Source: an uncultured Lachnospiraceae bacterium (lineage in GTDB: Bacteria > Bacillota > Clostridia > Lachnospirales > Lachnospiraceae). From it: a stretch of 6,644 nt of DNA. The stretch covers positions 1-6,644 of the forward strand of contig CAMOZD010000073.1 of assembly GCA_946630645.1 (NCBI GenBank). The letters run 5' to 3'. The stretch's first letter is position 1; each line of letters opens with the position of its first letter. Made by a program: the position numbers and the translations under genes. The notes below the pieces were generated by a model that did not search any database, was not told the DNA's origin, and saw nothing but the letters and a program-made list of their open reading frames with translations. Of this stretch, positions 1 to 6,000 are shown one piece after another.

Positions 1-707
1 TCCTTGGTAAAGTGAAGAATCTGGTCTACATCCACCTTCTTAAGGGCGTCATAGAGCATCAGGTAATTGCCGTCATCAATCCGCAGGACCCTTAAAGTCT
101 GCTCTAAGGTCTGGATATCATTTTCAAAATGGGAAATGTAACCATAGAGATACATCAGCTGTCTGAAACTGTTGACGAAAAGATTAGGCAGGGTGGTCAC
201 ATAGAACTCCTCATAGGCGATCTTTGTCCGGAAAAGGCCCTCCTCCAAAAGTCTTCTTATGGAAATCTCCCGGAAGGGTGCCGGAATCTGGTTTTTATTG
301 ACATAAACCTTTTTCTCCGGCTTTCTCTCCTTGGTCTTATCCCTGTTAAAATAGGAGATATCCTCAAGGAGATACTCTAAAGTCAAACGACAGGCATGGT
401 ATTCTGAATAAGCATTCATGTAAAGGAAAAGATTCTCATGGTCATCTACCGGGAAAGGACAGGTCAGGAAATCATATAAATGAGTGAATTCATGGGTCAC
501 GATAAAAAGGACAAAGTCAGGCCTGTAAAGATGGGTTCTCCTGGTCATATGCAGGATATACTTCTCCTGCAGCAACTCAATCAGGTCAAAGAAGGCCTCC
601 ACATTATCAGGAGCATCATAGGCCACCTCTTCAATCATGACCGGACTGTCCAGTCCATATTTCTCTTTATAAGTTTTCCATAAGGCATTTACCTGCTCTA
701 ACTTCAT
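1..707 (-). CDS. Putative zinc metallopeptidase-like protein (HEFTH motif), 3' end outside window
   Basis: An uninterrupted minus-strand frame starts with ATG at 707 and continues past base 1, giving 235 codons of a C-terminally incomplete protein (MKLEQVNALWKTYKEKYG...). It has an HExxH zinc-binding motif, HEFTH, at residues 72-76 (bases 480-494), preceded by a hydrophobic strand (DFVLFIVT). A glutamate in SEYHA (E102) lies 26 residues after the second His, which would suit a third ligand in a gluzincin-type site. The rest is mixed charged and aromatic helix with no signal peptide or membrane segment, so a cytoplasmic protein is likely. An AGGAAAGGA ribosome site 8 bases upstream supports the start. 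I do not recognise the family. The HExxH...SExxA pattern recalls ImmA/IrrE-like or phage-associated zincins, but that is only resemblance, and peptidase activity is inferred. It lies downstream of the terminator of the 996-2270 gene, so it is probably transcribed separately. Confidence 0.85.
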   Translation of the reverse strand, partial: MKLEQVNALWKTYKEKYGLDSPVMIEEVAYDAPDNVEAFFDLIELLQEKYILHMTRRTHLYRPDFVLFIVTHEFTHLYDFLTCPFPVDDHENLFLYMNAYSEYHACRLTLEYLLEDISYFNRDKTKERKPEKKVYVNKNQIPAPFREISIRRLLEEGLFRTKIAYEEFYVTTLPNLFVNSFRQLMYLYGYISHFENDIQTLEQTLRVLRIDDGNYLMLYDALKKVDVDQILHFTK

Positions 708-715
708 AGCTTTAA

Positions 716-724
716 TCCTTTCCT
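716..724 (-). promoter_or_regulatory. Ribosome binding site of the HEFTH gene
   Basis: On the minus strand AGGAAAGGA is followed by TTAAAGCT and the ATG at 707. The 8-base spacing fixes this ATG as the start. No earlier in-frame start has comparable support. Confidence 0.7.
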
Positions 725-816
725 GGTCCGACACACCGGTCCTCTACAGAGGGCCCACTCCTCCCTTTTATATTATTCTATCATCCCACAAAAGAAGCTC
801 TTTGAAAATGTAAACC

Positions 817-843
817 CCTGGCTCGTAATATTACGAACGCAGG
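817..843. promoter_or_regulatory. Palindromic operator-like site or hairpin
   Basis: TCGTAATATTACGA (823-836) is a perfect 14-bp palindrome. Outer arms CCTG (817-820) and CAGG (840-843) also pair, so the whole element could be a symmetric regulator site or a short hairpin. No T-run follows on either strand, which argues against a terminator. It lies about 115 bases upstream of the HEFTH start, within reach of that promoter. I cannot assign it to a known regulator. Confidence 0.4.
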
Positions 844-921
844 CACATCCCCCGGAGCATTTTTTATTCAGCAGAAATCAAAGAACTTCTTTTGAGGGAC
901 CCGGAGAAGTTCCTATGAATT

Positions 922-975
922 AAAAAACCGGCAGTCTGAATGCCTTATAAATAAGGCATTCCCGGCTGCCGGTTT
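922..975 (-). terminator. Intrinsic terminator of the pseudokinase-receiver gene
   Basis: AAACCGGCAG (925-934) pairs perfectly with CTGCCGGTTT (966-975). Inside it, GAATGCCTTAT (938-948) pairs with ATAAGGCATTC (951-961), leaving a small internal loop. Read on the minus strand, the hairpin starts about 20 bases after the TAA at 996-998 and ends in TTTTTTAATT, the usual intrinsic terminator layout. It separates this transcript from the HEFTH gene. Confidence 0.9.
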
Positions 976-995
976 AAAGTCCGTATTATTCCATA

Positions 996-2270
996 TTATT
1001 TTTTCAGATAATCTGTCAAAGCGCCATAAAGCCGCCAGGATTCGATAGGCTTGATCATATGAAGATCAATTCCCGCCTCATGACTGAGGTCAATATCTTC
1101 CTCGGTAGCATTGGCCGACATGGCGATAATAGGCACCTTGCTGCCTCCAGGCACAGAACTGGTCCGGATTCTTCTGGCCAGATCCAGACCATTGAGACCC
1201 GGCATACGGATATCCAGAAGCACCACATCAAAAGCTCCCTGGGCATCTTCGTAAATCTGCAGTCCTTCTTTGCCGCTGGAAGCCCCGCTGACCTCAAGAC
1301 CTGTATTCTGCAGCAGCCTGACACCTACCTCCAGATTGATCATATCATCATCTACAATCAGGGCCTTCATGCCGGACAAGTCCGGAACCACCTTTTCCCT
1401 GCCTCTATGGGATACCTGTCTCTCTTCCCCAAAGGCCGGGACACCCATACTCACGTTTATGGTCAGGGTAAGTTTCCCTTCCTCTGACTCCTCACAGGAA
1501 ATGGTTCCCCCAAGAGCCTTCAGGTAGCGCTTCACCACTACGAGACCCAGGTCAATCTCATCCCTCTTCCGTTGAATCTCCCCTGAAATCTTGTCATAGT
1601 GCCGCAGCATCTGCTTCATCTGCTCCAGACCGATGGCACAAGGATCCGCCTGAAAGCTTATCACTGTCTTAAAGGAATCTCCTTCCTCCTCTTCTTCCTT
1701 CATGGCAATCATCAGCATACCGCCCTCTGCCATATTACGGACCAGGAACCTGCTCATCCTGAGAAGAACTCCGTAAAATAACTGTTCATCCACCAGTGCT
1801 TCCGTGTGTCCGATCTCCTCAGTCTCCACCGAGAGAGTGATTCCCTTTAAGGCAAGCCTGTTACTCAGATCATCCTCCAGGTTAGCCAGGATCTCAAAGA
1901 TAGACACCAGGTCCCTGCCCGGTTCTTCATCCCCCTGCATAAGATTTCCAATCTCAAGAGTATCATCAAGAATATCCATAATCTGACTCTCAGACATGAG
2001 CATCTTTCCATAGAGCTCCCCTATCTGATTCCTGTCACTGACATCGCCATCCATATAAATCTCTGTAAGACCAAGGATCGAGTGCAGCTGCGTCCGGATA
2101 TCCCTTCCCAAAAGAGTCATGAGCCGGTATGACACCCCCGTTTTTTCTTCCAGGGTCATATCATCCTTCAGGACAGCCCCAGCAGCCTCCTGCTCTTTTG
2201 AATAAGCCTCTGTATTGGAACTGGCAGTTTTTTTGTCTTTACTTACCAGCAAGTCAGCTCCTTTAGCCAT
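996..2270 (-). CDS. Degenerate histidine kinase (pseudokinase) with intact C-terminal receiver domain
   Basis: A 424-aa cytoplasmic protein without signal or membrane segment. Residues 1-45 are polar. Residues 48-110 resemble a HisKA dimerisation helix pair, but the H-box reads GRDIRTQL instead of the usual SHDIRTPL, so arginine (R56, codon 2103-2105) replaces the phosphoacceptor His. Residues 155-275 resemble HATPase_c: the N-box asparagines are missing (LLRMSRFLVRNM), there is no DxGxG, and only a G2-like remnant (LGLVVVKRYLKALGGTI) survives, so ATP binding is unlikely. Residues 192-196 are five glutamates. The receiver (about 301-424, bases 999-1367) is complete: D307/D308 acidic pair, phosphoacceptor D353 in LLDIRMPGLNG, S385 and K407. 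I chose ATG 2270 because GGGGG sits 8 bases upstream. A GTG at 2294 would add 8 residues but has no ribosome site. It is divergent from the Hpt and CheB-CheR kinase genes, so a role as phospho-accepting partner or scaffold in their relay is inferred. Confidence 0.92.
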   Translation of the reverse strand: MAKGADLLVSKDKKTASSNTEAYSKEQEAAGAVLKDDMTLEEKTGVSYRLMTLLGRDIRTQLHSILGLTEIYMDGDVSDRNQIGELYGKMLMSESQIMDILDDTLEIGNLMQGDEEPGRDLVSIFEILANLEDDLSNRLALKGITLSVETEEIGHTEALVDEQLFYGVLLRMSRFLVRNMAEGGMLMIAMKEEEEEGDSFKTVISFQADPCAIGLEQMKQMLRHYDKISGEIQRKRDEIDLGLVVVKRYLKALGGTISCEESEEGKLTLTINVSMGVPAFGEERQVSHRGREKVVPDLSGMKALIVDDDMINLEVGVRLLQNTGLEVSGASSGKEGLQIYEDAQGAFDVVLLDIRMPGLNGLDLARRIRTSSVPGGSKVPIIAMSANATEEDIDLSHEAGIDLHMIKPIESWRLYGALTDYLKK

Positions 2271-2278
2271 AATCATTA

Positions 2279-2283
2279 CCCCC
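2279..2283 (-). promoter_or_regulatory. Start-deciding ribosome site of the pseudokinase gene
   Basis: Minus-strand GGGGG is followed by TAATGATT and ATG at 2270. GGGGG can pair with the CCUCC of 16S using one G-U pair. The upstream GTG at 2294 and the ATG at 2285 have no such element, so ATG 2270 is preferred. Confidence 0.5.
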
Positions 2284-2464
2284 ATATTAGCCACGCAATT
2301 AAAATCAACAAAAGCCGTTTACTCAATATTATACTTTTGAAACTGATACCCTTCTTTGTCTCTCATCTGCATTTTGCTTCAAATGATAGTCAAATTACCA
2401 TTAACACCTCCTGTCTACAATATTTTACCACAGAGTTACCTTCTAATAGTAGCATATTTTTAAA

Positions 2465-2482
2465 TAATATTATATAATATTA
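2465..2482. promoter_or_regulatory. 18-bp perfect palindrome overlapping the candidate -10
   Basis: TAATATTATATAATATTA is exactly self-complementary and covers the predicted -10 of the leftward promoter. A regulator bound here could block that promoter. It could equally be a chance product of very AT-rich DNA. Confidence 0.3.
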
Positions 2483-2499
2483 CTAGCAAAATATCTCAA
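2469..2499 (-). promoter_or_regulatory. Candidate sigma-A-type promoter of the pseudokinase gene
   Basis: On the minus strand TTGAGA (2499-2494) resembles a -35. TATAAT (2474-2469) is a perfect -10 consensus at 19-base spacing, and TATATA gives 17. Transcription would start near 2462, leaving an unusually long leader of about 190 bases. The region is so AT-rich that chance matches are common. Confidence 0.4.
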
Positions 2500-2647
2500 A
2501 TTTTTATATCATATTAATTATTTTTAATATTCCTTCTGTTTTCATACAAAAGAAAAGCATCCCAAAGAGGGAAAATATTCCACAAGGCACATCATTGAAC
2601 AGGCAGCAACATTTTAATCCCTGCATATGTGCCGGTGCACAGACAAG

Positions 2648-2655
2648 TAGAAAGG
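2648..2655 (+). promoter_or_regulatory. Ribosome site that decides the Hpt start
   Basis: TAGAAAGG matches the Gram-positive 16S 3' tail complement (TAGAAAGGAGGTG) over its first eight bases. Aligned that way, the distance to TTG at 2667 is optimal, while GTG 2658 is too close. Confidence 0.5.
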
Positions 2656-2666
2656 TAGTGGTAGAC

Positions 2667-3020
2667 TTGAAACAGAGACTTGATATTATGAGAAGCCAGG
2701 GATACGATGTGGACAATGCCCTTCACCGTATGCTTGACGACGAATCCTTCTACCTGAAGCTTCTAAAGACATTTTTCGAGGATTCCAATATCCCTGTACT
2801 GGAAAAAGCCATGATTGAACAGGACTACACAACAGCCTTTGAAGCATCACACAAATTAAAAGGATCCGCCGTCACTCTCGGCCTGACGCCGATTGTAGCT
2901 TCCTTCTCCAAGATTCTTGATGACCTGCGGACCAGCCCGCCGTCACCCTCCCTGCAGTCCCATTACAGACAGGCACGGACGGCACTATATGACTGTCTTC
3001 ATCTGCTGCAGGATAACTAA
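2667..3020 (+). CDS. Stand-alone Hpt (histidine phosphotransfer) domain protein
   Basis: A 117-aa, mostly helical soluble protein that is essentially one Hpt domain. The signature ASHKLKGSAVTLGL carries the phosphoacceptor His (H62, codon 2850-2852) in the HxLKG context typical of the family, and the helix FYLKLLKTFFED before it is also typical. Such proteins carry phosphate between the receiver of a hybrid kinase and a second receiver, and have no kinase activity. The start is uncertain. I prefer TTG 2667 for its ribosome site. ATG 2688 would remove 7 residues, GTG 2658 would add 3, and TTG 2595 would add 24 residues that look non-native. The hybrid kinase gene follows 41 bases later with no terminator between, so the two are probably cotranscribed. 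That makes the fusion kinase the obvious phosphodonor, though this is inference. Confidence 0.87.
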   Translation: MKQRLDIMRSQGYDVDNALHRMLDDESFYLKLLKTFFEDSNIPVLEKAMIEQDYTTAFEASHKLKGSAVTLGLTPIVASFSKILDDLRTSPPSPSLQSHYRQARTALYDCLHLLQDN

Positions 3021-3046
3021 TAAGCCAGGAAACCATAATTCGCTGC

Positions 3047-3055
3047 AAGGGAGGA
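3047..3055 (+). promoter_or_regulatory. Ribosome binding site of the CheB-CheR kinase gene
   Basis: AAGGGAGGA contains GGAGG (3050-3054) seven bases before ATG 3062. This is the strongest ribosome site of the genes in this window and supports efficient translation of the second cistron. Confidence 0.8.
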
Positions 3056-3061
3056 ATCGGA

Positions 3062-6000
3062 ATGAGCTACGAATTTAACCCAAAAACCAGAAACCAGGAT
3101 GTCCATCACCCTAACTGTGTAGTGGGAATCGGCGCTTCCGCCGGAGGTCTGGAAGCACTTCAGCAGTTTCTCACTTTTCTTCCAGGCAACACGGGGATGG
3201 CCTTTGTGATCATCCAGCATCTGGCTCCCAACCACAAGAGCATGCTGGTTGATATCCTGGGTAAATATACAGTTATGCCCATCACTCAGGTAAGAGATGG
3301 CATGGTTGTTGAGAGAGACCACATTTACATGATCCCTCCCAAATATAACGTGGAGATCGAAGGGGATACCCTGCACCTGAAGGAGTATGATTTCAGCAAA
3401 ATCAACCACCCGGTTGATATTTTCTTCCGGTCCCTGGCCGACTCCTACGAAAACCGGGCAGTGGCGGTCATTCTTTCCGGAACCGGCTCTGACGGTACCA
3501 ACGGTATCCGGTCCATCAAGGAAAAGAACGGTGTCATCATAGTCCAGGCTCCGGAAAGCGCTAAATTTGACGGCATGCCCCGGAATGCCATCTCCACCGG
3601 ATTTGTGGACCTGATCCAGAACCCGGACAGCATCGCCAGAGAGATGGCCCACATCTCTGCCTCCCTGATTACCGCTGAGCAGAGACTGCAGGTCCAGGAC
3701 CATGATCTTATGTCACAGATTTTCTCTATTTTAAAGAGTGTGACCAACATAAATTACGCTTATTACAAACAGACCACAATCCTCCGCAGGATTGAAAGAC
3801 GCCTTGTGGTGACCCACAACCGTAATCTCAAGGAGTATGTTAATTACCTGTCTAATAATCCCGACGAAGCCAAGCTGCTCTCCAAGGAGGTTCTGATCGG
3901 TGTTACCAGCTTTTTCCGGGACCAGGATTACTTCGAGGTTCTGAAGAACACCGTAATCAAGTCCCTGATTAAGGACACACCGGCGGGAAGGGCCATCCGT
4001 GTATGGGTAGCCGGCTGTTCCACCGGTGAGGAAGCTTACTCCATTGCCATCCTTTTCATGGAGGTCATGGATGAACTGGGCATCCGCCGGGATGTCAAAA
4101 TCTTTGCCACGGACCTGGATATGGACGCCATCGGTGTTGCCAGCAGAGGAATCTACGGCGACAACATCATCGATGATGTCAGTGTCAACAGACTCAGCCG
4201 CTATTTCAACCGCAAGGGCAATAAATATATGGTCCGCCACGATGTGCGCAAGATGATCATCTTCGCCCAGCACAATGTATTCCAGGATCCGCCCTTCGGC
4301 AAGCTGGACCTGATCAGCTGCCGGAACATGCTGATTTATTTCCAGGCTGTGCTCCAGCGCAACCTCTTCGGCATCTTCCACATGGCCCTGAATGACGGCG
4401 GCTACCTTTTCCTGGGCAGGTCTGAATCTGTCATTGATTACGATGATATTTTCCGCCTGCTTTGCGCCAATGAGAAGATCTTCATTCATAATATGTCAGG
4501 AAAACTGCCGACCACCCATAACTACAACTATTCCATCCGGACCATGGACAGCAATTTAGATGTACTGAATGTGCCTCAGTATGAGGAGGTAGAGGTCCAG
4601 TATAATTCCAACGACATCGACACCCATGTACTGGAATCCCTCATGCCGGCCACCATTCTGATCAACGAAAAGAATGAGGTCTGGAGAACTTATGGTGACT
4701 GCAAAGACTTCCTGTCCATTCCCGTGGGGGTCTTTTCCACAGATATCTACACCCTGATCCGGACAGATTTGAAGATAGCCATCTCCACCCTGATCAAGGA
4801 TTCAAGGACCAACCAGAGCAAGATTATCTATGACTCTGTTCCCATTATGCTGGGTGACAGTGTAGAGAAAATCTCCATCGTGGCCCAGCCCATCTATGAC
4901 CGCCATGACACCTTGACAGAATTCACTTCTGTATCTTTTATCAGGGATAACCGGGTCATCGAAGGAAATGTCAGGGAGTACCAGATAGACACGGCAGCCG
5001 CCCAGCGGATTGCCAACCTGGAGCGTGAGCTCAATGTCTCCCAGGATAATCTGAGCCAGACGGTCACTGAGTTAGAGTCGGTAAATGCCGAGCTCCAGGC
5101 TGCCAACGAAGAATTGCTCACTGCCAATGAGGAACTGCAAAGTTCCAACGAAGAACTGCAGTCAGTCAATGAAGAGCTCTACACAGTTAACTCGGAATAC
5201 CAGTCCAAAGTAAATGAGCTTGTGGGTGTCAACAATGACCTGGCCAACTTCCTCTCCACGACCCTGGTGGGAATCCTCATGGTAGACCGGGACTTAAATA
5301 TCAGGAAGTTTACAGAATACATTTCCTCGGAATTCAAGGTGGCAGACCAGGATGTGGGCCGGTCACTCCGTTACCTGTCCTTCAACTTTGCCACCATAGA
5401 CCTGCTGGAGTTGTGCCGGACCGTACTGGCCGAGGAGGAAGCCCTGGAGAAACACTGTGCTTCCATCAACGGCCGGACCTACCTGATCCGTATCGCCCCC
5501 TACCGGCTCCAGGAGAAAAATGATGTAGAGGGCCTGGTACTTACCTTTGTAGATACAACCAAGCAGATTGATGATCAGCAGCAGATTGACGAGATGGCCA
5601 AGGCCCTGCGGCTGGCTGTCCAGTCAGGCCGGGAAAAAGAGGCTTTTCTGTCCCACATGAGCCATGACATGAGAACTCCTATGACAGCCATTCTGGGCCT
5701 GTTGCAGCTGAGTCTGGAAAAGGAAGAGATGTCCCCGACCATGAGGGATAACCTGGAGAAGATCCAGATGTCCAGCAAGTACCTGATGAGTCTGATCGAA
5801 GAGATTCTCGAGACCAGCAGGATCAACGCCGGCAAAGTGGTATCGGTCTGCAAGGCTGTCCGGGAGAAGGTCCTCCTGGAAGAAATCCGGACCATCATTG
5901 GTGAGCAGGCACGGGAGTCAGGCATCATCTTCCAGAGCACCATTCACCACTGCGAAGACCGCTATGTCCTGATGGATACGGAACATGTAGAACGTATTCT

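Larger units (their letters stand above)
708..921. other. Intergenic region upstream of the HEFTH gene
   Basis: No convincing coding frame is present. It holds the HEFTH leader, an imperfect hairpin at 738-755 (GGTCCTCT/AGAGGGCC, 2-base loop), a 14-bp palindrome at 823-836, and an 8-bp inverted repeat (883-890 GAACTTCT with 905-912 AGAAGTTC). A minus-strand promoter for the HEFTH gene must lie here. The AT-rich stretch at about 767-780 (minus strand TAGAATAATATAAAA) could supply a -10, but I see no good -35 at proper spacing, so I do not call one. Confidence 0.6.
2271..2666. other. AT-rich divergent intergenic region with long leader
   Basis: This gap divides the leftward pseudokinase gene from the rightward Hpt gene, so both transcripts must start in it. 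It contains the candidate minus promoter, an 18-bp palindrome (2465-2482), and, in the minus-strand leader, a strong AGGAGG (2407-2412) with a 3-codon frame and a 17-codon frame. A small inverted repeat TGTGC-CGGT-GCACA (2628-2641) lies just before the Hpt ribosome site. I see no convincing plus-strand promoter; AT runs at 2500-2535 offer only weak matches. No RNA gene or recognised riboswitch is apparent. Confidence 0.6.

Noticed and set aside
129..683. Plus-strand open frames at 129-380 and 480-683
   Set aside because: Both are antisense to the continuous HEFTH-containing minus-strand gene, which has a good ribosome site. They have no recognisable content.
883..912. 8-bp inverted repeat GAACTTCT/AGAAGTTC as a second terminator
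   Set aside because: The loop is 14 bases and no T-run follows on either strand. The nested hairpin at 922-975 already accounts for termination.
1059..1487. Plus-strand open frame (142 aa) within the pseudokinase gene
   Set aside because: It is antisense to the receiver domain and linker of the pseudokinase, which have clear family motifs. It shows no domain of its own.
2271..2666. Possible cyclic-di-GMP or other riboswitch in the divergent region
   Set aside because: I looked for the conserved cores expected near signalling genes and found none. The region is mostly low-complexity AT without a convincing multi-stem structure.
3017..3703. Long minus-strand open frame (228 aa) opposite the CheB region
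   Set aside because: It lies wholly antisense to the strong CheB frame with its intact S-H-D triad, has no recognisable domain, and mirrors the codon bias of the real gene.
3731..4489. Long minus-strand open frame (252 aa) opposite the CheR region
   Set aside because: It is antisense to CheR with conserved SAM-binding motifs. Its Val/Ala/Asp-rich content is a shadow of the plus-strand codons, and no motif or ribosome context supports it.
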